Both the position numbers and the translations under genes were made by a program. Shown piece after piece: positions 1 through 6,274 of a stretch of 7,625 bases of DNA. This DNA is from Aquirufa sp. (lineage in GTDB: Bacteria > Bacteroidota > Bacteroidia > Cytophagales > Spirosomataceae), in the NCBI GenBank assembly GCA_030833145.1, contig JAURHT010000094.1:1-7625 (forward strand), in the 5' to 3' direction. The first letter of the stretch is position 1. Each line of letters opens with the position of its first letter. The notes below the pieces were generated by a model, which saw nothing but the letters and a program-made list of their open reading frames with translations, was not told the origin of the DNA and searched no databases.

Positions 1-19
1 GCTGCAGTCTACCAGGGAA

Positions 20-211
20 TTACTTAACCGTGAATCCTTCTACGATCATTTTTCCTTTGTAGAACAAGTTACCTTCATGTACGTGAGCACGGTGATAAAG
101 GTGAGTTTCGCCTGTTTGTGGATCAACTCCTAAATGTCTTGGAGTTCCGAAATCATGCGCTCTTCTTGTATCACGACGAGTAGTAGAGATTTTTCTTTTA
201 GGATGTGCCAT
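20..211 (-). CDS. rpmF: 50S ribosomal protein bL32
   Basis: This small basic protein (63 aa) is a structural component of the large ribosomal subunit. The N-terminus MAHPKRKISTTRRDTRRAH is the family signature, and the middle YHRAHVHEGNLFYKGK stretch also matches bacterial bL32. There are no cysteines, so this is the zinc-independent (C-minus) form rather than the four-Cys zinc ribbon form. Length is normal for the family. It begins with ATG only 14 nt downstream of the DUF177 gene on the same strand and is almost certainly cotranscribed with it, an arrangement conserved across many bacteria. Only 19 bases follow the stop before the window edge, so the next gene of the operon (often a fatty acid or phospholipid gene in other bacteria) is not visible. 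Confidence 0.97.
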   Translation of the reverse strand: MAHPKRKISTTRRDTRRAHDFGTPRHLGVDPQTGETHLYHRAHVHEGNLFYKGKMIVEGFTVK

Positions 212-225
212 GGTATTGTTATTTA

Positions 226-765
226 TTAATTATTGTCTGTTAATTTTTTTAATGCTGCCCATCTCGGATCCATCTCTGGCTCCTGATCGGCTTTATTTTC
301 GTCTTCTGGGTCTGTTGTATAAATCAACTCGCCATCTACATGCTCTTCTAAAGGTTTCACAAACCTAGGGTGCAACTTCTTCATGGGCACCTGCAAGGCA
401 ATGAAATCAAATAAATCTTGCGATAAATCTAATTTAGGCGACTTTCTATCAAACAAGAATAAATTGTCACCCATATCTTCATTGTGATCCGAATATTTGT
501 AAATAATCTTCTCGTCAATGTGGATGGGGAATTCAAACTCCTCATTTGATCGATCGCAAATTAATTTCAAATGGCCGTCTATGATTAGTCTTACCTGAAT
601 CATGGTAGCCGATTTATCTAACGTCGCTTTTGCGTTAAATTCGCCCTTCTGGACCCATTCCTGCTCGAAAGCAGCGAAAAATTCGTCGTTCCCGGTGAAG
701 GAATACGGGTATACTTTATCTTCTAAAGAAAGTATCTGTATCTGGTATGCTTCTAGGACGCTCAT
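226..765 (-). CDS. DUF177 (YceD-like) protein, probable large-subunit rRNA/ribosome biogenesis factor
   Basis: The 179-aa soluble protein belongs to the DUF177/YceD family, recognised by its place directly upstream of rpmF and by local motifs. LICDRSNEEFEFPI (about residues 68-81) corresponds to the family's usual C-x-R-C-L-E-x-F core, but the second cysteine is replaced by serine (Cys70 kept, Ser73). LFDFIALQVPMKKLHPR (118-134) matches the conserved helix. MDPRWAALKKL (165-175) is the C-terminal DPRW signature common in Bacteroidota members. Family members in other bacteria and plants have been linked to 23S rRNA accumulation; that role is inferred here. I chose ATG at 763-765. An in-frame GTG two codons earlier (769-771) would add only two residues. 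The acidic stretch DPEDENKADQEPEMD before the DPRW motif is low complexity and likely a flexible linker. Confidence 0.85.
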   Translation of the reverse strand: MSVLEAYQIQILSLEDKVYPYSFTGNDEFFAAFEQEWVQKGEFNAKATLDKSATMIQVRLIIDGHLKLICDRSNEEFEFPIHIDEKIIYKYSDHNEDMGDNLFLFDRKSPKLDLSQDLFDFIALQVPMKKLHPRFVKPLEEHVDGELIYTTDPEDENKADQEPEMDPRWAALKKLTDNN

Positions 766-790
766 TTTCACTCTTGGGTAAAAAAGAATG

Positions 791-820
791 CGAAATTACG
801 AAAATATTCGAAAACAGCAA
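791..820 (-). promoter_or_regulatory. Putative promoter for the DUF177-rpmF operon
   Basis: Read on the minus strand there is TTG (818-820), a 19-nt spacer, then TAATTTCG (798-791). This is one mismatch from the Bacteroidota -7 consensus TAnnTTTG with ideal spacing from the -33 TTG. Transcription would begin around 785, about 20 nt ahead of the ATG at 765. Pattern match only; no experimental support. Confidence 0.5.
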
Positions 821-849
821 TAGTAGCGCTGAACAAATTCGTAATTTCG
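791..849. repeat. 12-bp perfect inverted repeat between divergent operons
   Basis: The left arm CGAAATTACGAA (791-802) is the exact reverse complement of the right arm TTCGTAATTTCG (838-849), with a 35-nt spacer. Each arm carries a TAATTTCG box oriented toward its adjacent operon. The left arm box is part of the putative promoter for DUF177-rpmF. The right arm box ends 4 nt before the PAP2 ATG and has no TTG at the expected distance. It could be a pair of mirrored -7 elements or an operator for a dimeric regulator. Confidence 0.6.
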
Positions 850-853
850 AGGC

Positions 854-1471
854 ATGAAGCATTGGAGTCCGGCTGTAAAAGCATTTTTGGGGATCTTTAT
901 TTTTTACGAAGTAGTAGGCTGGATTTTTATCAGCGCCTACCAGCGTCTCGAACAGCTTCAGTTCATCAATGGGAATAACTCCCCACTAGCAGACCTGGCC
1001 TTTCAAGCGCTGACGGCCACAGCTGAAGTAGTTCTGCCTCTTTTACTCTTACTCTATCTAATCCGGTTTCAGAAAGCCTACGCCTTGCCTTATGTGTATT
1101 CGTATGCCTTGTCTACTGGTTTGATTCAGGGATTAAAGCATTTGGTGTTTACTGACTCTCTGCGACCATTAGCTTTTTTTGCCAGTTCCGGTGTAAAATG
1201 GCACATCATTCCAGGACTTTTAATTAGCGAATTTAATTCGATGCCATCAGGACATACCGGGGCGGCCTTTTTTATGTTCTTTTGGGTGGCGGTGCTGTTG
1301 CGTCGCTGGTTCTGGGGGCTTTTCGCCGGTTTGCTAGCCGTGGGTGTAGCCTATTCCAGAGTCTATTTATTTCAACATTTTCCGGTGGATACCCTCGTGG
1401 GGGCGGCTATCGGAGCAGGTTCTTCTGCCTTATTTTATTCGATCCACTATGCTAAAAGCAGTTCAAAGTAA
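854..1471 (+). CDS. PAP2-superfamily integral membrane phosphatase
   Basis: The 205-aa polytopic membrane protein has the three phosphatase signatures of the type 2 phosphatidic acid phosphatase fold: K95-x8-R104-P105, P131-S-G-H134, and S168-R169-x5-H175-x3-D179. His134 and His175 would be the acid/base and nucleophile histidines. Spacing of the first motif is two residues longer than the textbook K-x6-RP; otherwise the site is intact. Hydrophobic segments lie at about 8-28, 47-71, 77-94, 135-149, 153-168 and 180-198. Likely substrates are lipid phosphates or pyrophosphates in the inner membrane (undecaprenyl pyrophosphate, phosphatidylglycerol phosphate or lipid A phosphate); the sequence does not decide between them. 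The start is well constrained: an in-frame TAA lies at 842-844 and the ATG at 854 is the first downstream. The 3' end overlaps the glycosyltransferase by 23 nt, so the two are translationally linked and may act on the same lipid carrier. Confidence 0.88.
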   Translation: MKHWSPAVKAFLGIFIFYEVVGWIFISAYQRLEQLQFINGNNSPLADLAFQALTATAEVVLPLLLLLYLIRFQKAYALPYVYSYALSTGLIQGLKHLVFTDSLRPLAFFASSGVKWHIIPGLLISEFNSMPSGHTGAAFFMFFWVAVLLRRWFWGLFAGLLAVGVAYSRVYLFQHFPVDTLVGAAIGAGSSALFYSIHYAKSSSK

Positions 1472-3062
1472 ACCTTACCTTTTCTGGGCGCTCGTAGGAG
1501 CGGCGGTCTATATTCCTTTTTTGGGGTCGACGCATTTATTCGATTGGGATGAGGTAAATTTTGCGGAATCGGCGAGGGAGATGATCGTGACAGGGGATTT
1601 TTTAAGTGTCCAAATCAACTTTCAACCCTTCTGGGAAAAGCCACCTTTGTTCCTTTGGTTGCAGGCGTTGAGTTTTATGGCATTTGATTCGTTCTCAGGT
1701 CAATCAGACATTTCGATGGAATTTGCCGCGCGTTTTCCCAATGCGATCATTGGGATTGCCACGCTTTGGTCGCTGTATGCGATAGGGAAGAAGACTTGGG
1801 GTGTGAATTTTGGGAACCTATGGGCCTTTTCTTATTTGGTCGCTATTACTCCACACGTGTATGCGAGTTCCGGGATTATCGATCCGCTTTTCAATTTATT
1901 GATATTTTTAGGTGTCTATTTCTTTTCGGAGTTCTTTCAGGATTCGACTCGTTTCAGAAATGTTGTTTTTGCTGGGATTTCGATTGGTTTAGCCTTGTTG
2001 ACCAAAGGTCCCGCGGCTTTGCTTCTTTGGGCTTTAACCCTTTTGTTCGTGGGAATTTTATACCGTTCACGTGTGAACGGCCGTCTGTTTACTGGCGCCA
2101 TGATAGCGGGTTTGATTTCCGTGTTTTTCTTTGTGGCTTGGTATGGTTTGATTGCCTATAAATTCGGTTGGCAGATCATTGAAGACTTTTTTGCCTATCA
2201 AGTACGTTTGATGACGACGGGGGATGCCGGACATGGACAACCCTTTTATTACCACTTTGTGGTCCTGTTGATCGGATGTTTTCCGGTGTCGATTTGGGCG
2301 GGAGCACGTTTGTTTCGCTGGAAGCGGGAGGAATTGGATTTTTCGAACTGGATGAAAGTTTTGTTTTGGGTGGTTTTGATTCTGTTCAGTATCGTGAAGA
2401 CGAAAATTGTACATTATTCGTCCATGTGCTGGATACCGTTGACCTATTTCTCGGCGGTGGTTTTGCAAGAATGGCAGGCAGGAGGATTTCGCTTTAATTG
2501 GAAATACAACACGGCGATAGGCTTTGTGGGATTATTATTAGCGACGGTGTTATCGGCGGTTCCATTGATAGGCCAAAACGCGGGCCTCATCGCTCCCTAC
2601 CTACAAGACGTATTCGTGCAAGGTAATTTGCAAGCGCCGGTATATTGGGCGGGTTGGGAGTTTTTGATTGGTGCAGCGTTTGCTGCTGTCGTGATTTATT
2701 ACCTGTTTACAAAGAAGTTACATACCTTAATGGCAGCGTCATTGGTGACGATTATGGCCTACATGGCCGTTGTCGTGCCTAAAATTGAAGGATATACGCA
2801 GGCGACAGTGATTGATTTTTATATCGCCAAATTGGGACAAAAAGTCTATATCGAGCCCGTCGGATTCAAGTCTTACGCGCACCTTTTGTATTTTCAAAAG
2901 CCCGCAGGAAGTCCCGCGGGCGATGAATTATTGGCGGCGAAAAAGCTGGATAGACCGGCTTATTTCATCCTGAAAGCAGATGCAGAAGATAAGTTTAAAT
3001 ACCATCCGAACTTGATCTTCCTAAAAGAAGAGAATGGATTTCTCTTCTACAAGCATCGCTAA
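1449..3062 (+). CDS. ArnT/PMT-like GT-C glycosyltransferase (family 39/83 type), membrane protein
   Basis: The 537-aa protein has the layout of GT-C transferases that use polyprenyl-phosphate sugars. After a first membrane helix (about 9-27) comes the first extracytoplasmic loop with F31-D32-W33-D34-E35, the catalytic acidic signature, followed by W62-EKPPL (62-67), typical of ArnT-like enzymes. Later landmarks are D145 in SSGIIDPLFNL, LTKGP (184-188), and KTKIVHYSSMCWIPL (317-331), which resembles the K-x-x-H-Y region of ArnT. About a dozen hydrophobic helices run to about residue 443, followed by a soluble, probably periplasmic C-terminal domain (about 445-537). It would transfer a sugar from undecaprenyl phosphate to lipid A or another envelope acceptor; donor and acceptor are not determinable here. 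The ATG lies inside the end of the PAP2 gene. Its stop abuts the ndk stop on the other strand with no spacer and no visible terminator hairpin. Confidence 0.88.
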   Translation: MLKAVQSKPYLFWALVGAAVYIPFLGSTHLFDWDEVNFAESAREMIVTGDFLSVQINFQPFWEKPPLFLWLQALSFMAFDSFSGQSDISMEFAARFPNAIIGIATLWSLYAIGKKTWGVNFGNLWAFSYLVAITPHVYASSGIIDPLFNLLIFLGVYFFSEFFQDSTRFRNVVFAGISIGLALLTKGPAALLLWALTLLFVGILYRSRVNGRLFTGAMIAGLISVFFFVAWYGLIAYKFGWQIIEDFFAYQVRLMTTGDAGHGQPFYYHFVVLLIGCFPVSIWAGARLFRWKREELDFSNWMKVLFWVVLILFSIVKTKIVHYSSMCWIPLTYFSAVVLQEWQAGGFRFNWKYNTAIGFVGLLLATVLSAVPLIGQNAGLIAPYLQDVFVQGNLQAPVYWAGWEFLIGAAFAAVVIYYLFTKKLHTLMAASLVTIMAYMAVVVPKIEGYTQATVIDFYIAKLGQKVYIEPVGFKSYAHLLYFQKPAGSPAGDELLAAKKLDRPAYFILKADAEDKFKYHPNLIFLKEENGFLFYKHR

Positions 3063-3473
3063 TTAAACTCCTGGGAAGAAGAATGCGCCTTCGATGGCTG
3101 CATTCTCGTCAGAATCTGATCCGTGAATGGCGTTAGCCTCCAGAGATTTGGCAAATTGCTTACGAATAGTTCCTTCTGCAGCTTCAGCCGGATTCGTGGA
3201 ACCGATGAAGGTACGAAAATCAGCTACTGCGTTTTCTTTCTCCAAAATCATCGGAATAATCTCGCTCTTCGACATATAGTCGCAAAGGCTTTGATAAAAA
3301 GGACGCTCGCTATGAACAGCATAAAATTGACCCGCTTGCTCTGGGCTCATTTTTAATTTCGTGATGGCTACAATTTTGTAACCAGCTTTTTCGATTTGTT
3401 GAATGATGGGACCTGTGTGACCGTCTGCGACCGCATCCGGCTTAATCATGGTAAAAGTTCTATTTGTTGACAT
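3063..3473 (-). CDS. ndk: Nucleoside-diphosphate kinase
   Basis: The 136-aa cytosolic enzyme exchanges gamma-phosphate between nucleoside tri- and diphosphates through a phosphohistidine. Signature residues are present: [12 protein letters not shown] at the N-terminus (Lys11), Tyr51, Arg87 in [11 protein letters not shown] (92-95), Arg104, Asn114, and the active-site His117 in AIHGSDS. Length is typical. I chose the ATG at 3471-3473 (protein [10 protein letters not shown]). The longest open frame begins at a TTG (3489-3491), but that codon is the end of the putative -7 box TAAATTTG, so it is unlikely to be translated. An ATG at 3477-3479 would add two residues. The gene is convergent with the glycosyltransferase, the two stop codons being directly adjacent, and divergent from the DHH phosphoesterase. 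Confidence 0.97.
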   Translation of the reverse strand: MSTNRTFTMIKPDAVADGHTGPIIQQIEKAGYKIVAITKLKMSPEQAGQFYAVHSERPFYQSLCDYMSKSEIIPMILEKENAVADFRTFIGSTNPAEAAEGTIRKQFAKSLEANAIHGSDSDENAAIEGAFFFPGV

Positions 3474-3488
3474 TGGCATAATTTTGAA

Positions 3489-3519
3489 CAAATTTATCTC
3501 TAACTTTGCGTTTGCCCAA
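3489..3519 (-). promoter_or_regulatory. Putative ndk promoter
   Basis: On the minus strand TTG (3519-3517) is followed by a 20-nt spacer and then TAAATTTG (3496-3489), a full match to the Bacteroidota -7 consensus TAnnTTTG. The expected transcription start near 3483 leaves about 10 nt of leader before the ndk ATG at 3473. The best promoter match in the window. Confidence 0.6.
3501..3508 (+). promoter_or_regulatory. Putative -7 element for the phosphoesterase-FKBP-rdgB operon
   Basis: TAACTTTG matches TAnnTTTG exactly on the plus strand. The predicted start near 3515 gives a leader of about 29 nt before the ATG at 3544. The -33 side is weaker: the nearest TTG triplets (3484-3486 and 3473-3475) give spacers of 14 and 25 nt, outside the usual range. 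It lies within the spacer of the opposite-strand ndk promoter. Confidence 0.45.
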
Positions 3520-3543
3520 ATTTATTTCCGGCACACCCATTTT

Positions 3544-4572
3544 ATGACCTCCATTTCTGAGTTAAAAGCCCAACTTATTCCAGGCACAAAAGCTGTGATC
3601 ACCGCCCATTACAATCCGGATTCGGATGCGATTGGTTCGACGCTTGCTTTCCAGGGATATTTGGCAAAAAAAGGGATTCACGCAACGGTGGCGGTACCCT
3701 CTTCGGTATCAGCTAACTTGAAATGGATGCCCGGTGCTGCCGATATTTTAGCCTACGACGACTTACTCCACAAGGTGCAAATCGATGCGCTGGTGGAGGA
3801 AGCTGATTTTATTTTTTGCTTAGATTTTTCGGGTATTCAAAGGCTGCACAACATGGCGCCTTTAGTACGCAAGTCGCGGGCTAAGAAAGTGGTGATTGAT
3901 CATCATTTGGATCCAGAAGACTTTGGTGATTATTATTACCACCGAACGATTGCGGCGTCTACCTGTGAATTAATCTATGATTTGATTCTGGAGTGGGGTG
4001 ATGAAAATCTGCTAGATCCTGCGATTGGATCGTGCCTGTATTCGGGCATTATGACGGATACCGGCTCTTTTCGCCATCCGAACACCACAGCTCACGTGCA
4101 CACTGTTGTCGCTGCTTTGATTGAATTAGGGGTGAATACGAATGAGGTACATCGCAAGGTATTCGACTCGTCTAGTATCGATCGTTTGAAGTTTATTGGT
4201 CATGTTTTAGGCCAAAGAATGGACTACCTACCGGAGTTTCACCTCGCATTCATGTGGATTACGGCGGAGGATTTAACAAAATTTAATTCTCAAGCAGGTG
4301 ACACAGAGGGCATCGTAAATTATGGTTTGCAAATTACCGGTTGTGTGTGGTCTATCTTGATGATTGAGCGTCCAGACGGCGTAAAGCTCTCTTTTAGATC
4401 TATCGAACCTTTTGCGGTGAATGAATTTGCTTCGAAATACTTTGAAGGCGGCGGTCATAAAAATGCCTCCGGCGGACGTTTTTCAGGGGGAAGTTTAGAA
4501 GAGGCGAAGAAAAAACTAATGGAAGTGTTACCTTTGTATCTTTCTGAAATAAATCGAGTTAAAAATTTATAA
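3544..4572 (+). CDS. nrnA: DHH/DHHA1 phosphoesterase, NrnA-like (nanoRNase / pAp phosphatase)
   Basis: The 342-aa cytosolic protein has the full DHH-DHHA1 layout. Motif I is AHYNPDSDAIGS (His22, Asp26, Asp28). Motif II is CLDFSGIQRL (Asp94). The DHH motif is VIDHHLDPE (Asp119-His120-His121). Motif IV is GIMTDTGSFRHPNT (Asp172). These residues bind two metal ions, normally manganese. The C-terminal DHHA1 domain carries the substrate-binding GGGHKNASGG (302-311). Length and domain order fit NrnA, which degrades 2-5 nt RNAs and dephosphorylates 3'-phosphoadenosine 5'-phosphate, rather than the longer RecJ exonuclease. A pure cyclic-dinucleotide phosphodiesterase role is less likely but not excluded. 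I chose ATG at 3544; the frame stays open upstream to an ATG at 3448, but that would overlap ndk and start upstream of the promoter-like TAACTTTG. It is followed after 10 nt by the first FKBP gene, so it probably heads that operon. Confidence 0.9.
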   Translation: MTSISELKAQLIPGTKAVITAHYNPDSDAIGSTLAFQGYLAKKGIHATVAVPSSVSANLKWMPGAADILAYDDLLHKVQIDALVEEADFIFCLDFSGIQRLHNMAPLVRKSRAKKVVIDHHLDPEDFGDYYYHRTIAASTCELIYDLILEWGDENLLDPAIGSCLYSGIMTDTGSFRHPNTTAHVHTVVAALIELGVNTNEVHRKVFDSSSIDRLKFIGHVLGQRMDYLPEFHLAFMWITAEDLTKFNSQAGDTEGIVNYGLQITGCVWSILMIERPDGVKLSFRSIEPFAVNEFASKYFEGGGHKNASGGRFSGGSLEEAKKKLMEVLPLYLSEINRVKNL

Positions 4573-4582
4573 AATCAAAATC

Positions 4583-5422
4583 ATGCGTAAACAACTAGCA
4601 GTAATTTTAGTAGCGGCAATGGCACTAGCTTCGTGTAACAATGTCGAAGTAGTAGACGGAGTTAAAATCCAAAAGCACGAACATGATGATAGCGCCGCTA
4701 AATTAAAAGAGGGTGATATCATTACGTTTGATTTAGTGATCAAAAACGATGCCGATTCTACTATCAAAGATTCCCGTAAAGAAGGAAAGCCATTACAAGA
4801 TTTAGTTCCTCCAGCTGCACCAGCAGGAGCATTCAAAGGTTCTTTTGAGAACGGTTTACGTTTATTATCCGTAGGAGATAGCGCAACCATCTTCGTACCT
4901 GTAGATAGCTTATTCAAAGATGCTAACCAGCCAGTTCCTCCATTCTTGAAGCGTGGTACAGATGTTCGTTTCATCGTTAAAATCAAGAAATCTCAATCTC
5001 GTGCAGAATTCGAAAAAGAGATGACGAAATTATCTGCTGAGCAAACAGGCAAAGACGCTAAATTAATTGAGGCGTATGTAGCTAACTCAGGCAAGCAATT
5101 CACTAAGACTTCAACAGGACTTTATGCCTCCATTACAAATCCAGGCGCGGGCGAAGGTCCTCAAATGGGTGAGTCATGGGTAGTTAACTACATCGGTACG
5201 TTCTTGGATGGAAAAGAATTTGACAAAGGTGCAGGTGTTGCGATGCCTCCAGTAGGTCAATTAGTTCCAGGCTTCAACGAAGCATTAATGTTATTGAAAA
5301 AAGGAGGTAAAGGTACTTTTGTGATCCCATCAGCGTTAGGCTATGGTGCGCAAGGTGCAGCTCCGCGTATCCCTGCAAATGCTATTTTAGTATTTGAATT
5401 AGAAGTATTGTCTAAGAAATAA
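4583..5422 (+). CDS. FKBP-type peptidyl-prolyl isomerase lipoprotein 1 (two FKBP-fold domains)
   Basis: The 279-aa protein starts with a lipoprotein signal peptide ending in ALASC, with Cys18 as the lipidation site, so it is anchored to a membrane and acts in the envelope. A His/Asp/Lys-rich linker (about 29-41) precedes a degenerate FKBP-like domain (about 42-136). A helical linker (138-168) follows. The C-terminal domain (about 170-279) is a canonical FKBP: Tyr203, Phe213-Asp214, Leu227-Val228, Phe231 in the tryptophan position, Tyr254 in IPSALGYG, and Phe271. It should catalyse cis-trans isomerisation of proline peptide bonds in exported proteins. Codon use is strongly biased: by my count 17 of 24 leucines are TTA and all seven arginines are CGT, suggesting high expression. 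No Shine-Dalgarno sequence precedes the ATG. From position after ndk/nrnA it may be the counterpart of flavobacterial gldI, which as I recall is a shorter single-domain protein; identity not proven. Confidence 0.9.
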   Translation: MRKQLAVILVAAMALASCNNVEVVDGVKIQKHEHDDSAAKLKEGDIITFDLVIKNDADSTIKDSRKEGKPLQDLVPPAAPAGAFKGSFENGLRLLSVGDSATIFVPVDSLFKDANQPVPPFLKRGTDVRFIVKIKKSQSRAEFEKEMTKLSAEQTGKDAKLIEAYVANSGKQFTKTSTGLYASITNPGAGEGPQMGESWVVNYIGTFLDGKEFDKGAGVAMPPVGQLVPGFNEALMLLKKGGKGTFVIPSALGYGAQGAAPRIPANAILVFELEVLSKK

Positions 5423-5426
5423 TTGA

Positions 5427-6272
5427 ATGAAAGTTTTCGGATTCCTATTTATTGCCTTTTTTACGTTTTCATGTCTTTCTGATATTGCATTGGAAGATGA
5501 TGTGAAGGCGAAAGAAAATAAAACACAAATTCTAGCCTATTTTGCTGGTCAAAATCAAAGTCCATCGGCATTACCTGATGGAGGCTACTATTTTGTGACT
5601 AAATCGAATCCATCAGGGGAATTAGCGTCTAAGGGCGATTCGCTGTATGTACATTATGAGTTCTCTAACCTGATGACAGGGAAGGTACTTGATAGTACTA
5701 ATCGGGCGACTAATTCTCCTTATTTTTTAAAGTACGGTGGCGGAAATCCTGTATTTGTCAGTTTGTTTACGGCCTTGCGTGAAGGTGAGCAAGCGACTTT
5801 GGTCATCCCGGGTACAGCCCAGGCATTTCCAGATTTGCCAGCTTACACGCCCATGAAGGTGAAAATCAAGTCTTATGTGGTTCGTACACAAGATGATTTG
5901 ATTCGAGAATTCATCACGCGTAATGGCTACACTATAACGGAAACGCAGACAGATGGACTTCGTTATATTCGTTTGAAAGCCGGAACGGGTGATATCCCTG
6001 CTCAAGGCAAGGTGGTTAAAATTAAATATACAGGACGCTTCTTAAGTTCTAAAGCCTTCGATGGCAATATGGCTCGTACGGATAGTTTGAGCGTAACCAT
6101 CGGTGGAACGCAAACCGTTCCTGGTTTCCAAATGGGTATTGAGAAAATGCGTTTAGGAGAGAAAGCCGTTATTGTTTTCCCTTCAGCACTGGGTTATGGG
6201 GTAAATGGTAATAGTAGTATCCCAGGTTATACCCCATTAAGTTTCGAAATTTACGTTGCTAAAATTGAATAA
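5427..6272 (+). CDS. FKBP-type peptidyl-prolyl isomerase lipoprotein 2 (two FKBP-fold domains)
   Basis: The 281-aa protein begins 4 nt after the previous stop. The signal peptide is short and hydrophobic and ends in TFSC (Cys16). The -3 position is Thr instead of Leu/Ile/Val, so the lipobox is relaxed, though FSC endings seem common in Bacteroidota. A helical segment (about 22-42) leads to the N-terminal FKBP-like domain (about 50-152), which keeps Tyr77, Asp89 and Phe110 (tryptophan position). It has lost the 80s-loop tyrosine (Ala133 there), and the loop after it is very short. The C-terminal domain (about 165-281) looks catalytically intact: KYTGRFLSSKAFDGN (Tyr201, Phe211-Asp212), VPGF (Phe234), FPSALGYG (Tyr257) and Phe273. 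It ends two bases before the third paralogue, with which it shares the phrase NS-x-IPGY-x-PL-x-FEI, so these two look like the closer pair. Confidence 0.88.
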   Translation: MKVFGFLFIAFFTFSCLSDIALEDDVKAKENKTQILAYFAGQNQSPSALPDGGYYFVTKSNPSGELASKGDSLYVHYEFSNLMTGKVLDSTNRATNSPYFLKYGGGNPVFVSLFTALREGEQATLVIPGTAQAFPDLPAYTPMKVKIKSYVVRTQDDLIREFITRNGYTITETQTDGLRYIRLKAGTGDIPAQGKVVKIKYTGRFLSSKAFDGNMARTDSLSVTIGGTQTVPGFQMGIEKMRLGEKAVIVFPSALGYGVNGNSSIPGYTPLSFEIYVAKIE

Positions 6273-6274
6273 GT

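Noticed and set aside
1..19. Remainder of the region after rpmF
   Set aside because: Too short to identify; no start codon or terminator structure visible.
766..771. GTG start for the DUF177 protein
   Set aside because: An ATG lies two codons downstream and ATG predominates in this window. It cannot be excluded, but the difference is two residues.
1766..2497. Open frames in other phases and on the opposite strand within the glycosyltransferase gene
   Set aside because: They show no recognisable domain, lie wholly inside a clear membrane protein gene, and have Cys/Arg/Phe-rich shadow compositions.
2900..2921. Hairpin GCCCGC / GCGGGC with a 10-nt loop
   Set aside because: It lies inside the glycosyltransferase reading frame, encoding a PAG-S-PAG repeat, and has no T-tract, so it is not a terminator.
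3123..3356. Plus-strand open frame inside ndk
   Set aside because: It overlaps a well-conserved enzyme gene and encodes nothing recognisable.
3474..3491. Longer ndk start at TTG (3489-3491)
   Set aside because: The TTG is part of the putative -7 box TAAATTTG, and Ndk proteins normally begin just before [11 protein letters not shown].
3448..3543. Upstream extension of the DHH phosphoesterase frame to an ATG at 3448
   Set aside because: It would overlap the ndk 5' end and begin upstream of the TAACTTTG promoter-like box. The residues before the ATG at 3544 are unlike the family N-terminus, whereas starting at MTSISELK puts motif I at the usual position.
4535..4582. Possible internal promoter (TATCTTTC) before FKBP 1
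   Set aside because: It has one mismatch in the -7 box and no TTG at the right distance. It lies within the phosphoesterase coding sequence, so support is too weak to list.
4273..4986. Minus-strand open frames opposite the phosphoesterase and FKBP 1 genes
   Set aside because: Antisense shadows of confident coding regions without family motifs. The same applies to the minus-strand frame at 5727-6005.
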